Assembly (NCBI GenBank): GCA_022843385.1
Contig: JALHNT010000017.1
Span: forward strand, 81,148 to 145,147
DNA from: Anaerolineae bacterium
GTDB taxonomy: Bacteria; Chloroflexota; Anaerolineae; Aggregatilineales; Phototrophicaceae
Length of the DNA stretch: 64,000 nt
Reading direction: 5' to 3'
Part shown: positions 17,390 to 27,988 of the stretch, piece by piece
Layout: each line of letters opens with the position of its first letter
Position numbering within the stretch: the stretch's first letter is position 1
Made by a program: the position numbers and the translations under genes
The notes under the pieces: generated by a model
What the model was told of the DNA's origin: nothing
What the model saw: the letters and a program-made list of their open reading frames with translations, nothing else
The model's database searches: none

Positions 17390-17752
17390 ATGGATATTCC
17401 ACTGTTCCCAACCGACAAAGCTCCCCGTCCAAAAGATGAGATCCGGATCGAAAAACTGGAGATTACGCCGTATCCGGATCGGTTTCGTGTTCGCATACAT
17501 GTTCAGGTCACCTCATTTCTGGAACGGCCCAATCTGCTCATCGTGGCGCGCAACCAAGCCGGGATCATTGTCAGTGAGATGAACATCATCGAGACCATGC
17601 ACGCTGATATGGAATTCACGCTTCACATTCGCAATGTGTCCGACCCGGCTGGTGACTATACCGTGTCAGCTGATCTGTTCTATCAGACTCGCAATCCCCC
17701 TCAGGATCAGGCTGTAGCGGTCTTTACTATTCCCTCTCAAAATGAATCTTGA
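17390..17752 (+). CDS. Small beta-rich protein, function unknown
   Basis: A 120-residue cytoplasmic-looking protein with alternating hydrophobic strands (FRVRIHVQVTSFLERPNLLI, MEFTLHIRNVSDPAGDYTVS), suggesting an Ig-like beta-sandwich. It starts MDIPLFPTDKAPRPKD. It lies in the same rightward run as the SerK, ACT and JAMM genes, 20 bases after the ACT gene. No family recognised. Confidence 0.7.
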   Translation: MDIPLFPTDKAPRPKDEIRIEKLEITPYPDRFRVRIHVQVTSFLERPNLLIVARNQAGIIVSEMNIIETMHADMEFTLHIRNVSDPAGDYTVSADLFYQTRNPPQDQAVAVFTIPSQNES

Positions 17753-17780
17753 GCATTCAGAAGCGAATAGAGCCCTTATA

Positions 17781-18320
17781 ATGCGGATATGGTTAACGCA
17801 TGAGCAGGTCAGTAATCTGGTTGAGGCAGCCCGGAGAGGTAATCCACATGAGGTATGTGGCATATTGGCAGGACAGGGTGAGCAAGTACGACGCATCATC
17901 CCTATAGCTAATGTCGCCGCAAATCCCGAATCAACCTATCGCATGGATGAGCGAGCTTTGGTAAACACCCTGCTCCAATTACAGCGAGAGCAACTGGACT
18001 TAGTGGCTTTCTATCATTCTCACCCGCAGCATGAACCCAGGCCATCGTCGATGGATATACAACAGGCAACGTATCCCGAAACACCCTACCTCATTATCGG
18101 CCTGCGTCCACAGGTGCGCCTGGCTGCGTGGCTAATGAGCCGGTACGACGTGCAAGCCGTGGAGCTCTACATAGGAATAACGAAGCCCCCGCCACTCACT
18201 CCCCCAATGACACTTGGGGAGAAACAAGCCATCGTCCTAACCATGATAATCGCTTTCACTATCGTGATTTATGTTGCCCTCACGCTGCTTCCGCCTGCGC
18301 CGGTCATTCCGCGTCCATAA
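17781..18320 (+). CDS. Membrane-anchored JAMM (Mov34/MPN) metalloprotease
   Basis: A 179-residue protein starting MRIWLTHEQ; an ATG at 17742 is possible but family members usually begin at this point. The JAMM zinc site is complete: Glu in NPHEVCGILAG, then YHSHPQHEPRPSSMD (HxHP...SxxD). A single C-terminal membrane helix (AIVLTMIIAFTIVIYVALTLL) anchors it. Bacterial JAMM proteases cleave isopeptide or ubiquitin-like C-terminal bonds, often in sulfur-carrier or Cys-biosynthesis pathways, where ThiS-like partners are processed. No ThiS/MoaD-like gene is adjacent here, though a SerK-like gene is close by. Confidence 0.87.
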   Translation: MRIWLTHEQVSNLVEAARRGNPHEVCGILAGQGEQVRRIIPIANVAANPESTYRMDERALVNTLLQLQREQLDLVAFYHSHPQHEPRPSSMDIQQATYPETPYLIIGLRPQVRLAAWLMSRYDVQAVELYIGITKPPPLTPPMTLGEKQAIVLTMIIAFTIVIYVALTLLPPAPVIPRP

Positions 18321-18328
18321 GGTAAGTC

Positions 18329-19150
18329 ATGATCCTTTCTTTGCTCATCATTTTCATCATCGGCATCATTGCTGGCGGACTGGTCAATATGCTATCCGAC
18401 GACCTCCCAGCCTATCGTTGGCCCCGCCGCCCCCACTACCCTGATGGGAGTCCGCGCCCTGTGTCGGCCTGGCTCGGGATTAGCGCGTTTCTGGCTGGAA
18501 AGCGCACAGCGCCGGATGGCAGTAAACTGTCGTGGCGCTATCCGCTGACCGAACTCGCAACGGTTATCCTGATGCTGCTGGCGTATGTGGCAAAGCATGA
18601 CGCTGAAGATGTGACCAATCTTCAGATGATATTCTATCTGATCTATATCCCTATCCTGGTGCTCGTCACGGTGATTGATCTCGAACACCGCCTTATCCTG
18701 TTCGCTGTTATGATTCCCTCGGCCATTCTGGCAGTGGTTGATGCCATTCTGACCCCGATCAATCATGCACCTTCGCTCAGTGAATCCCTGATTGGCGGAG
18801 GGGTTGGCTTCGCAATCTTTTTCCTGATGTATCTGGGCGGAATCGTCTACGTCTATCTGATAAATCAGTTGACTACACGAAACCTCAAAGAGGTGGCCTT
18901 TGGATATGGGGATGTGATGCTGGCCGGGGTCAGCGGGCTGATGCTGGGGCCTGGGGCCCTGCTGCTGGCGCTGTTCATGACGGTGGTCTTTGGCGCGCTG
19001 GGGTCACTACTGTATGTCTTTAGCCGGGTTTTTTCAGGCAAAGGCTACAGTCTGTTCACTCCACTGCCCTACGGCCCCTATATCGTGGCTGGCACATTCC
19101 TGATGCTCATCTTCGGCCAGGAAATGCGGCTCCTACTGGTCGGTTACTGA
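18329..19150 (+). CDS. Prepilin peptidase (A24 family)
   Basis: A 273-residue polytopic protein with the two catalytic aspartates of type IV prepilin peptidases: VTVIDLEHRLIL (first Asp) and AFGYGDVMLAGVSGLMLG (second Asp, a GYGD variant of GxGD). The N-terminal region shows a reduced version of the PilD methylase domain, lacking the CxxC...CxxC zinc motif. It should cleave leader peptides of type IV pilin-like proteins at the inner membrane face. No pilin genes are in the window. The gene overlaps the 3' end of the converging mnmA by seven bases. Confidence 0.88.
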   Translation: MILSLLIIFIIGIIAGGLVNMLSDDLPAYRWPRRPHYPDGSPRPVSAWLGISAFLAGKRTAPDGSKLSWRYPLTELATVILMLLAYVAKHDAEDVTNLQMIFYLIYIPILVLVTVIDLEHRLILFAVMIPSAILAVVDAILTPINHAPSLSESLIGGGVGFAIFFLMYLGGIVYVYLINQLTTRNLKEVAFGYGDVMLAGVSGLMLGPGALLLALFMTVVFGALGSLLYVFSRVFSGKGYSLFTPLPYGPYIVAGTFLMLIFGQEMRLLLVGY

Positions 19151-20235
19151 GATCGCTCGATAACCCCGCCGCCTAACACCTCATCATCGTGATAAACCAC
19201 CGCTGCCTGCCCAGGTGTGATGTCACGCAGCGGTGTCTCGAAGGTCACGGCCATACGATTGTCCGGCAGCGGCTCGACCAGCGCTGGCACAGGCGCAGCC
19301 TTGTAGCGGATCTTCACACCGGCACGGAATGGGGTGGCTGGAGCATTGCCACTCACCCAGTTCACGCGGCTGGCAGTCAGCCGATCCCGACCTAACTCTG
19401 AGGCAGAACCAACAACCAGGGTATTCGCAGTTGAATTGATGCCAATCACATACAGCGGCTCGGCACTGTTCACACCCAGTCCTTTGCGCTGACCGATGGT
19501 GTAGTTGACCAGACCCTGATGCTCTCCCAGAACTTCCCCGGTCTGACGCACAATTGGCCCAGGACGCATCACATCAGGCGCGTGATCGCTAAGAAAGCGG
19601 CGATAGTTATTGTCGCCGATGAAGCACAAATCCTGGCTATCCTGCTTGCTGGCTGTTGGCAGCCCAAAACGTGCCGCGAAATCGCGGACCTGTGGTTTGG
19701 TGAACTCGCCCACAGGAAAAAGAGTATGGGCGAGTTGTGTCTGCCCCAACACGCTCAACACATAGCTCTGATCCTTGTGGGAATCCATGCCAGTATACAG
19801 ATGATACTGGCCGTCATCAGTCTGGTGAACCCGGGCGTAATGCCCAGTCGCCAGATACGCGGCATCCATCGCCAGCGCATTTTCCAGCAAGTGGCGAAAG
19901 CGAATGTGACGATTGCATTCCATACAGGGGTTAGGTGTCACACCCTGGCGATGCTGGTCGATGAAGAACTCCACGATGGTATTTCGAAAGACATCCTTAG
20001 TATCCAGTACATAAAACGGGATTCCCAGTTTGGCAGCAATGCGCCGGGCATCATTCATCTGATCGGGAGTGCAGCAGCGATTATGCGCGCCACCTGCCAT
20101 TGTCTCTTCCGACCACAGACGCATCATCATCCCAACCACATCATAGCCCTGCTCGACCAGCAGCGCTGCGGCAACCGAGCTATCGACCCCGCCGCTCATG
20201 GCAACGACAACGCGCACATCAGCTTTATTCGTCAC
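19144..20235 (-). CDS. mnmA: tRNA-specific 2-thiouridylase MnmA
   Basis: A 363-residue enzyme that adenylates and thiolates U34 of Glu, Gln and Lys tRNAs. The PP-loop SGGVDSSVAA is at residues 14-23; the catalytic cysteines lie in NPCMECNRHIRF and in SQDLCFIGDNNYRRFL; the tRNA-binding HYARV segment is present. The last third is the C-terminal beta-barrel domain. It overlaps the upstream cysteine desulfurase gene by four bases (ATGA), which links sulfur donor and acceptor in one transcript. Confidence 0.96.
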   Translation of the reverse strand: MTNKADVRVVVAMSGGVDSSVAAALLVEQGYDVVGMMMRLWSEETMAGGAHNRCCTPDQMNDARRIAAKLGIPFYVLDTKDVFRNTIVEFFIDQHRQGVTPNPCMECNRHIRFRHLLENALAMDAAYLATGHYARVHQTDDGQYHLYTGMDSHKDQSYVLSVLGQTQLAHTLFPVGEFTKPQVRDFAARFGLPTASKQDSQDLCFIGDNNYRRFLSDHAPDVMRPGPIVRQTGEVLGEHQGLVNYTIGQRKGLGVNSAEPLYVIGINSTANTLVVGSASELGRDRLTASRVNWVSGNAPATPFRAGVKIRYKAAPVPALVEPLPDNRMAVTFETPLRDITPGQAAVVYHDDEVLGGGVIERSQ

Positions 20236-21404
20236 GAAACCCTCACTTGCCGCAGGCGGCGAACTTTCTCCACCGCTTCGACCAACACCATCACCGTGTA
20301 ATCAATATCGGCTTCTGTCGTCTGCCGTCCAACTGTCAAACGCAGACTGCCCAACGCCTCATCTTCGGAATATCCCAGCGCCAACAAGACGCCCGACGGC
20401 TCCGGGTTGCCGGTCTTGCAGGCCGAGCCGCTGCTGGCCGCCACACCCTTCATGTCCAGATGCATCAGCAGGGTATTGCTCTCGACGCCTTCGATCACAA
20501 AACTGGCGTGGGACGGCAATCGCTGGTCAGGGTGACCGGTCAGCCGCGCACCATCCACGTGGGACAACACCCCTTCGATGAGCTGGTCACGGCGGCTACG
20601 ATACTGGGCAGTCCAGTGGTCGAATTCCTCGTAAGCCAGCTCTAATGCTCGCGCCATCCCGACAATGCCGGGAGTGTTGTGAGTACCAGCCCGCCGGTTA
20701 GACTCATGACTACCACCCGTTTGTGAGGGCAGCAGGTCAATGCCCTTGCGAATGTACAGCACGCCAACACCTTTAGGCCCGTAAAATTTGTGGGCTGACA
20801 AACTCAACAGGTCAACGCCCAGCGCCTGGACATCCAACGTTAACTGACCACCCGCCTGAACCGCATCGGTATGGAACAGGACATCTTTGACGCGAGTGAT
20901 AGCCGATAGCTGCGCCAACGGCTGGATGGTCCCAACCTCATTATTAGCGTACATCACGCTCACAATCCTGGTCTCTGGCTGACAGGCCCCCGATAAGTCA
21001 TCGGGCTGGATGCTGCCATAGGTATCCACTCGCAACCGACTGGCGGTGTAACCCAATGTCTCGACCAGTTGATCCACTGTCTTGCCAATCGCCTCGTGCT
21101 CCAGCGGTGAAGTCACCAGATGCTTGCCTGTCTTTCGAGGGGATAAAGCCGCACCACGCAGCGCCAGGTTATCACTTTCTGAACCACCACTGGTGAAGAC
21201 AATCTCTTCTGGTGAGCAATTCAACACACGGGAGATACTTTCTCGAGCCGACTCCGTTGCCATCTCGGCCTGACGGCCAAAGTGATGCGATGACGAAGGA
21301 TTGCCGTAAACCTCAAAAAAGTATGGCAACATCGCTGAGACGGCTCGATCATCCATCGGCGTAGTCGCTGAATGATCGAGATAAACACGGCGGCGTTCAG
21401 TCAT
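20232..21404 (-). CDS. iscS: Cysteine desulfurase (IscS/NifS class I type)
   Basis: A 390-residue PLP enzyme that takes sulfur from cysteine. The start is taken as ATG 21404 (MTERRRVYLDHSATTPMD); a TTG two codons upstream is less likely. The cofactor lysine is in SLSAHKFYGPKG and the persulfide cysteine in ASSGSACKTGNPEPS. YGNPSSSHHFGR and GTIQP are further class markers. It is co-transcribed with mnmA, so its main product is probably sulfur for tRNA 2-thiolation, though it may also serve Fe-S assembly; an IscX-like gene lies at 41945. Confidence 0.93.
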   Translation of the reverse strand: MTERRRVYLDHSATTPMDDRAVSAMLPYFFEVYGNPSSSHHFGRQAEMATESARESISRVLNCSPEEIVFTSGGSESDNLALRGAALSPRKTGKHLVTSPLEHEAIGKTVDQLVETLGYTASRLRVDTYGSIQPDDLSGACQPETRIVSVMYANNEVGTIQPLAQLSAITRVKDVLFHTDAVQAGGQLTLDVQALGVDLLSLSAHKFYGPKGVGVLYIRKGIDLLPSQTGGSHESNRRAGTHNTPGIVGMARALELAYEEFDHWTAQYRSRRDQLIEGVLSHVDGARLTGHPDQRLPSHASFVIEGVESNTLLMHLDMKGVAASSGSACKTGNPEPSGVLLALGYSEDEALGSLRLTVGRQTTEADIDYTVMVLVEAVEKVRRLRQVRVS

Positions 21405-21514
21405 GAGCAATCATCAATTCAACCATTTTGCTGATCGCTGTTTATTTTATGGTAATCAACCGAATTTTCCCAGATTCGACATGACGAGACAGGCGAATCA
21501 GGATATGATAGTGA

Positions 21515-22864
<1,350 letters not shown>

Positions 22865-22890
22865 AGCTCTAAACTAAAGGGGAATAGCAC

Positions 22891-24357
22891 TTGGCTAAAC
22901 AACATATTGACGGGAAGCGCACCAAGATCGTTGCGACCATTGGTCCCGCTTCCCGCGATGAAGATACGATCCGGCAGATGATTCGGAACGGCATGAATGT
23001 CGCCCGAATTAACTTCTCGCATGGCGATCATCAGACACATGGCGAAAATATTGATCGTATCCGCCGCATTGCCCAGGAAGAAGGGGCCGTCATCGCTATT
23101 CTGTGTGACATACAAGGCCCCAAAATCCGTATCGGCAAGGTCGCTAATGAGCCACTGAACCTCGAAAAGGGAGATCGCGTCACCTTTACCCTGGACAATG
23201 TTCCAGGTGATAATGGCGTGATCTCCCTGCCCCACCCGGAATTCATCCGTGACATCAAGACCGGGATGCAACTGCTGCTGGACGACGGCAACATCGAATT
23301 GATGGTGGTGCAAACGATCACGCGCGGTCTTATCTGTGAAACAGTTGTCCCCGGTGCGCTAACCTCGCGCAAGGGTGTCAGCGCCCCCACTGCCCGACTA
23401 ACGCTTTCAGCCATCACCGAAAAAGATCGAGCGGATATTGAATTCGCGCTGTCGAAGAATACTGAATATCTCGCCATGTCCTTCGTCCGGTCGCAGGAAG
23501 ATATCCGCGAACTGAAGTGGCTGATTCGTCATCTGGGTGGTGAAGTCGCCATCATCGCCAAGATCGAGAAGCATGAGGCATTGGAGAATATCGAGTCGAT
23601 CATCGAAATCTCGGACGGCATTATGGTCGCGCGTGGTGATCTGGGTGTTGAAACGCCAGCAGAAGAAGTTCCTGTCCACCAGAAGCGCATCATTAAGCTG
23701 TGTAACAGCGTGGGCAAACCGGTTATCACCGCGACGCAGATGCTCAGTTCAATGGTCGATAATCCCCGCCCTACCCGCGCTGAAGCCAGTGATGTGTATA
23801 ACGCCATCCTCGATGGCACAGACGCCGTCATGCTGAGTAACGAAACGGCGGCTGGCAGTTACCCGACGATTGCAGTGGAGACCATGGCGCGCATCGCCGT
23901 GATCGCCGAGCAAGGGTTTTGGACGGGGCGGCGGGCGGAACCCCGTCAGGTGGTTAGACCCAACGCCGAGGGACGTGAAGCCGTATCTGACGCCATCAGC
24001 CAATCGACTTGTCAGGTGGCTGAAGCGCTGGATTGCAAAGCCATTGTTACCTCAACCTTAACCGGTTACACCACCCGCCGCGTAGCGAAAGAGCGCCCAC
24101 AAACCCCGGTCTTGTGCGTAACACCCAGCGAAATCACCCAGCGACGGATGGCGCTGGTGTGGGGTGTTATTCCACTGCTGATCCCGGAATTCAAGTCAAT
24201 TGATGGGATGATTGCCGAGGTGGTCAAGGCAGCGCAGGATGCTGAACTGGTCACGGTAGGCGATAGCCTGGTTATCATTGCCGGCGTGCCATTCGGCGTT
24301 GGTGGTCAGACCAATTTTCTCAAGATTCACACAGTGGGCGAGATTGCCGAGTTCTAG
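22891..24357 (+). CDS. pyk: Pyruvate kinase
   Basis: A 488-residue pyruvate kinase, producing ATP and pyruvate from phosphoenolpyruvate. It shows KIVATIGPASRDEDTIRQMI, ARINFSHGDHQTH, the active-site segment AIIAKIEKHEALENI, MVARGDLGVE and NETAAGSYP, then a normal C-terminal domain. The start is TTG at 22891 with AAAGGGGA eight bases before it; no better ATG fits. The eno-pyk unit ends in a strong hairpin at 24370. Confidence 0.97.
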   Translation: MAKQHIDGKRTKIVATIGPASRDEDTIRQMIRNGMNVARINFSHGDHQTHGENIDRIRRIAQEEGAVIAILCDIQGPKIRIGKVANEPLNLEKGDRVTFTLDNVPGDNGVISLPHPEFIRDIKTGMQLLLDDGNIELMVVQTITRGLICETVVPGALTSRKGVSAPTARLTLSAITEKDRADIEFALSKNTEYLAMSFVRSQEDIRELKWLIRHLGGEVAIIAKIEKHEALENIESIIEISDGIMVARGDLGVETPAEEVPVHQKRIIKLCNSVGKPVITATQMLSSMVDNPRPTRAEASDVYNAILDGTDAVMLSNETAAGSYPTIAVETMARIAVIAEQGFWTGRRAEPRQVVRPNAEGREAVSDAISQSTCQVAEALDCKAIVTSTLTGYTTRRVAKERPQTPVLCVTPSEITQRRMALVWGVIPLLIPEFKSIDGMIAEVVKAAQDAELVTVGDSLVIIAGVPFGVGGQTNFLKIHTVGEIAEF

Positions 24358-24369
24358 CCACCGGTTCAA

Positions 24370-24392
24370 AGGCAGGGGAGTTTCCCCTGCCT
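24370..24392. terminator. Hairpin terminator between pyk and the zinc-ribbon gene
   Basis: A perfect 10-bp inverted repeat (AGGCAGGGGA / TCCCCTGCCT) with a 3-base loop lies 12 bases after the pyk stop and just before the end of the converging gene. T-runs are poor, so it may act in both directions. Confidence 0.75.
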
Positions 24393-24399
24393 CAGCATT

Positions 24400-25002
24400 T
24401 CAATAGGGTTGGTCGCTGTCAATGAATTCGACCGGCTCATTGGAACGTACCGCCTGTGGGCGGACGCGCTGAATTCCTGGCTCTTCCGGCATCGAGCTGG
24501 GACGCCCAGCATAACGCGCCATGGGTTGGGAAGCAGACGGCACTTCGGCGGCATAGCCCGGCTGAGTCATGGCACAATGGGGGCAGACCTGCCAGGGCAG
24601 TTCCAGCAGTTGATGACAATTGATGCAGGGTTTCTTGAGGCGGGTCGAGCAGTGTGGGCAGACCTGCCAGGTGTCGCGGGTACGCTGACCGCAGCCAGGG
24701 CAGGTTGGTTTCTCTTCGATTTCCTGTAACAGCGCCTCTTCTTCCAGAGAGCGTTCATAGGCTTCGCCCAATGTCTCGCGTGGGCGCAGCAGAAGGTAGA
24801 TGACCAGGCCTGGCAGGTTCAGCAGGGCGACCATGATCGCCACACCAAGTTGGGCGAAGGTATCGCGCGAGCGTGACCGCATATCACGATAAGCCCAGAT
24901 GATGATCGCTAACCAGAATGCCGCGATAATCACAATGGCATAGATCGCCACAATGGTCACCACATCGCTCGAAATACCAAACCCTGCCAAAAACTCAGCC
25001 AT
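24400..25002 (-). CDS. Membrane protein with double zinc ribbon
   Basis: A 200-residue protein; the ATG at 25002 has GGAG seven bases before it, so the longer frame upstream is not used. Two N-terminal membrane helices (VVTIVAIYAIVIIAAFWLAIIIW and LGVAIMVALLNLPGLVIYLLL) are followed by an acidic helix and two zinc-ribbon units: CPGCGQ ... CPHCS and CINCH ... CPHCA. The last 50 residues are Pro/Ser-rich and probably disordered. Double zinc ribbons usually mediate protein or nucleic-acid contacts; no enzymatic role is evident. Confidence 0.8.
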   Translation of the reverse strand: MAEFLAGFGISSDVVTIVAIYAIVIIAAFWLAIIIWAYRDMRSRSRDTFAQLGVAIMVALLNLPGLVIYLLLRPRETLGEAYERSLEEEALLQEIEEKPTCPGCGQRTRDTWQVCPHCSTRLKKPCINCHQLLELPWQVCPHCAMTQPGYAAEVPSASQPMARYAGRPSSMPEEPGIQRVRPQAVRSNEPVEFIDSDQPY

Positions 25003-25033
25003 GTGAAGCTCCAACCTGTCGTATGATAAGACC

Positions 25034-25062
25034 AGTATAGCAATCGCCCGTAACCCGCGCAA
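25034..25062 (-). promoter_or_regulatory. Promoter of the zinc-ribbon membrane protein gene
   Basis: Minus-strand TGCTATACT (25034-25042, extended -10) with TTGCGC 17 bp upstream at 25057-25062. It ends about 32 bases before the start at 25002. Confidence 0.5.
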
Positions 25063-25080
25063 AACCCGCGAGGACTCGCA

Positions 25081-25785
25081 GTGATGAATGACAAACCCCG
25101 GCTGATGATGCAGAACATTCCGATCGAAGAACGTCCACGGGAACGGCTGCTGGCGAATGGCCCGGCGGCACTCAGCAACACCGAGTTACTGGCATTACTG
25201 CTACGAACAGGCAGCAGTGGTGAAAATGTGCTGCACTTATCCGAACGACTGCTGGCCGCCTTCAACGGATTGTCCGGGTTAGCGCAGGCAACCTACGGCG
25301 AAATAGAGCAGATACCCGGATTGGGACCGGCCAAGATTACACAGATTCTAGCCGCAATTGAACTCGCCAAACGTTTGATGACCATGCCATCCACCGAACG
25401 TCCGATCATCCACCGAGCCGAGATCGCGGCGCAACTGGTCATGGATATGCGCTTGCTGACTCAGGAGCAGGTGCGAGTCATCCTGCTGGATGCATCGCGG
25501 CGTGTCATCAGCATCCCCACCGTGTATCAGGGAACCATCACCGCATCCGTCATCCGCATCGCCGAACTATTCCGCGAAGCGATCAGCCGTAACAGCCCGG
25601 CCATTATCCTGGTGCATAATCATCCTTCAGGCGACCCTGCCCCTTCGCCCGAAGATGTCAAGCTCACCCATCAGGTGATTGAAGCAGGGAATTTGCTCGA
25701 CATCCAGGTGCTGGATCACCTCATCATCGGGCGTGACGACTGGCGCTCACTCAAGACACTGGGACTGGCATTCGGACAAACTTAG
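25081..25785 (+). CDS. radC: RadC family JAMM protein
   Basis: A 234-residue RadC protein with start GTG 25081 or ATG 25084. It has the N-terminal UPF0758 helix-hairpin region (PRERLLANGPAALSNTELLA ... IPGLGPAKITQILAAIELAK) and the MPN+ metal site HNHPSGDPAPSPEDVKLT. Despite its name, a direct DNA-repair role is doubtful; the family is often found on mobile elements but also, as here, as a chromosomal copy. It converges on, and overlaps by four bases, the large unknown membrane protein gene. Confidence 0.92.
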   Translation: MMNDKPRLMMQNIPIEERPRERLLANGPAALSNTELLALLLRTGSSGENVLHLSERLLAAFNGLSGLAQATYGEIEQIPGLGPAKITQILAAIELAKRLMTMPSTERPIIHRAEIAAQLVMDMRLLTQEQVRVILLDASRRVISIPTVYQGTITASVIRIAELFREAISRNSPAIILVHNHPSGDPAPSPEDVKLTHQVIEAGNLLDIQVLDHLIIGRDDWRSLKTLGLAFGQT

Positions 25786-27116
25786 CCGGCCAACAGTGCC
25801 ATCTCACCGACCGATACATCAAATTGATGACCAGATGCATAAAAGTAGACGCTGATGATCGACTGTGGGCGCTGATTGGATGGGATCAGGTTGAACAGAT
25901 TACCGCTGTCATACAGATACCATGACTGCTGGTTGACAACATCATGCTCCTGCGAACAGGTGTTGCACTGAAGTGGATAATTGGCGTTCGGGTCAATGTA
26001 TTGAAAGAAGCCGTGGATCCACCACTGCGGTTCACCTTGTTGATTGATGTAGTTGATCTTCAGCATGAGTGGACATTCGCTGGCATCGACGCCACAGGTG
26101 CCAAGCGATTGGTAGTCGATCTTCAGGCTGGCGCGGATCGCCAGATAATTGAGTGTGCTGACGTCATACCCGTTCGATCCCAGATAGCTGATGCAGCCGA
26201 TCTGGCCGTTGTTGCTCGCGCCATCATTTCGCAGGAAACGCAACAACCAGCGACCATCAACCCGTTCAGCCAGATAGGAGCCTGAAGGTTGGTTTGAGCT
26301 TTCATGGCATGCCCAGTTTTGCAACGTCGGCGAAGCAGCGTTATCCGATGACGTGAACAAATCCTGAAAGGTGCTGTTCGACAGCAGATTGGCATACGTC
26401 TCACCGATGGACACTACGGGACCGGCTGCATCGTAGGTGACAACGCCCTGTGAATTAGCCGGAATGGCGCGCCCTTCCCCATCCTGAGGGAAGATAACGG
26501 CAGTCCCCTCACGATTGATGACCGTCAACTGGGTATCCGAAACTCTGACCTGATACTGTCCGCTGCCGGTTAACGTGACGCGATCACCTTTGACCGTCAG
26601 GAGTTGCAGTGAGAAGTCTCTCCCCAGATCACGTGGGATGAAGATATCGACATCGCCGACCACGTTCTGGACATCAATGGTATAGGGAATACTTGACCAG
26701 GGAAAACGGGGGCGCAATCCGCGTTCCAGTTCCAGCGCGGACCCCGACCGTAGTGTTACAGCCGCAACCAGCTTTTCCTCACCCTGCTGCGAATCACGGA
26801 AGAATATGGTCGCCTGCGATACCAGGTCTTGAGTACTCAAGACATCGTTAAAGGTGACGACCTTCGCCTGTCCAGGCTGGATTGCCTGACCAGACAGGCT
26901 GGCAGTGCCACGCCCCATCTGTGCAACTGCTTCCAATGGCAGAGTCGATTGAAACAGAAAATAACTCATGCCAACCACACTGGTGACGCAGACCGTGCAG
27001 AATGCCGCAAAAGCCAGCAGCAGGATTCCCCAGGCACGCCGCTGCGGGTCAATACGATAGCGAGCCTGTGGAGGAGATTGAATGGTAATGTCTGTCACAG
27101 GATTTCCAGACCTCAT
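25782..27116 (-). CDS. Large membrane-anchored extracytoplasmic protein, function unknown
   Basis: A 444-residue protein with one membrane helix around residues 29-53 (AWGILLLAFAAFCTVCVTSVV). After that a beta-rich region (IDVQNVVGDVDIFIPRDLGR ... GSGQYQVRVSDTQLTVINRE) looks like a FecR-type domain. The C-terminal 200 residues resemble a carbohydrate-binding jelly roll, with six or more cysteines (NWACHESSN, IGCISYLG, GTCGVDASECPLML, LQCNTCSQEHD) likely forming disulfides. The ATG at 27116 is used here; a GTG seven codons in is an alternative. Function was not recognised. Confidence 0.7.
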   Translation of the reverse strand: MRSGNPVTDITIQSPPQARYRIDPQRRAWGILLLAFAAFCTVCVTSVVGMSYFLFQSTLPLEAVAQMGRGTASLSGQAIQPGQAKVVTFNDVLSTQDLVSQATIFFRDSQQGEEKLVAAVTLRSGSALELERGLRPRFPWSSIPYTIDVQNVVGDVDIFIPRDLGRDFSLQLLTVKGDRVTLTGSGQYQVRVSDTQLTVINREGTAVIFPQDGEGRAIPANSQGVVTYDAAGPVVSIGETYANLLSNSTFQDLFTSSDNAASPTLQNWACHESSNQPSGSYLAERVDGRWLLRFLRNDGASNNGQIGCISYLGSNGYDVSTLNYLAIRASLKIDYQSLGTCGVDASECPLMLKINYINQQGEPQWWIHGFFQYIDPNANYPLQCNTCSQEHDVVNQQSWYLYDSGNLFNLIPSNQRPQSIISVYFYASGHQFDVSVGEMALLAG

Positions 27117-27137
27117 TCCAATTATGCCATCGCGCGT

Positions 27138-27146
27138 AGTATAGCA
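27138..27146 (-). promoter_or_regulatory. Extended -10 promoter of the 444-residue membrane protein
   Basis: Minus-strand TGCTATACT, about 22 bases before the start at 27116. No good -35 accompanies it. Confidence 0.45.
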
Positions 27147-27165
27147 TACTCAACGGGTCGCCATC

Positions 27166-27194
27166 TCGACGCCGATATGAGGCTTCGTTATAAT
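27166..27194 (+). promoter_or_regulatory. Promoter of yebC-ruvC-ruvA-thyX
   Basis: TCGACG (27166-27171), a 17-bp spacer and a perfect TATAAT (27189-27194), 38 bases before the yebC start. Confidence 0.6.
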
Positions 27195-27232
27195 CAATTC
27201 GTGAACAAATGACCTGTAATGGAGTTTGAGTT

Positions 27233-27988
27233 ATGTCCGGGCATAGCAAATGGGCAACAATTAAGCGCAAAAAAGGGGCTGAAGACGCCAAGCGTGGCAA
27301 GATTTTCACACGGTTGGCGCGCGACATCATGATTGCAGCGCGGGAAGGTGGGGGTGACGAGAACGCCAACGCCAAACTGAAAATTGCGATCAATAAGGCC
27401 AAAGCCAACAATATGCCCAGGGAGAATATTGATCGCGCCATCAATCGCGGCGCAGGCGGTGCCGGCGATGGGGTCGAACTGGAAGAGATCACCTACGAAG
27501 GCTACGGTCTCGAAGGCGTCGCGTTTTTGATTGATGTTCTGACGGACAACAAGAATCGAGCGCTGGCCGATGTTAAGCGGGTCTTCAACAAAGCCGGCGG
27601 GAGTCTGGCCTCTGCCGGTTCGGTATTGTGGCAGTTCGAGCGAAAAGGCGTAATCACGCTGGGCGGTGGTCAACTGGACTTCGACGAGGTATTCATGACC
27701 GCAGCAGAGGCCGGCGCTGATGATGTTGTGAATGATGATGGCACGATCACGGTGTACACCCCACGCGAGATGTTTGGAGCCGTCGAACAAGCGCTCACCA
27801 ATGCTGGCTACACGATTGCGGAGTCCGAACTGGTGTGGCAGGCGAAAAATGAAAGCGAAATCGCCACTGAAAAAGCCGTCCAGAACATGAAGCTGATGGA
27901 AACGCTGGAAGAACTGGATGATGTGCAAGCCGTCGCATCGAACCTGGCGATCACCGAAGACGCGATGCAAGCGCTTGAAACCGCCTGA
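27233..27988 (+). CDS. yebC: YebC/PmpR-family protein (TACO1-like)
   Basis: A 251-residue YebC protein with its diagnostic beginning (MSGHSKWATIKRKKGAEDAK) and the segments NNMPRENIDRAINRG and LTDNKNRALADVKRVFNKAG. YebC proteins are reported both as DNA-binding regulators and as factors that help ribosomes through difficult stretches such as polyproline. Given the abundance of Pro/Thr-rich proteins here, the translational role is plausible, but this is inference. It precedes ruvC, as in many bacteria, with a one-base overlap. Confidence 0.96.
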   Translation: MSGHSKWATIKRKKGAEDAKRGKIFTRLARDIMIAAREGGGDENANAKLKIAINKAKANNMPRENIDRAINRGAGGAGDGVELEEITYEGYGLEGVAFLIDVLTDNKNRALADVKRVFNKAGGSLASAGSVLWQFERKGVITLGGGQLDFDEVFMTAAEAGADDVVNDDGTITVYTPREMFGAVEQALTNAGYTIAESELVWQAKNESEIATEKAVQNMKLMETLEELDDVQAVASNLAITEDAMQALETA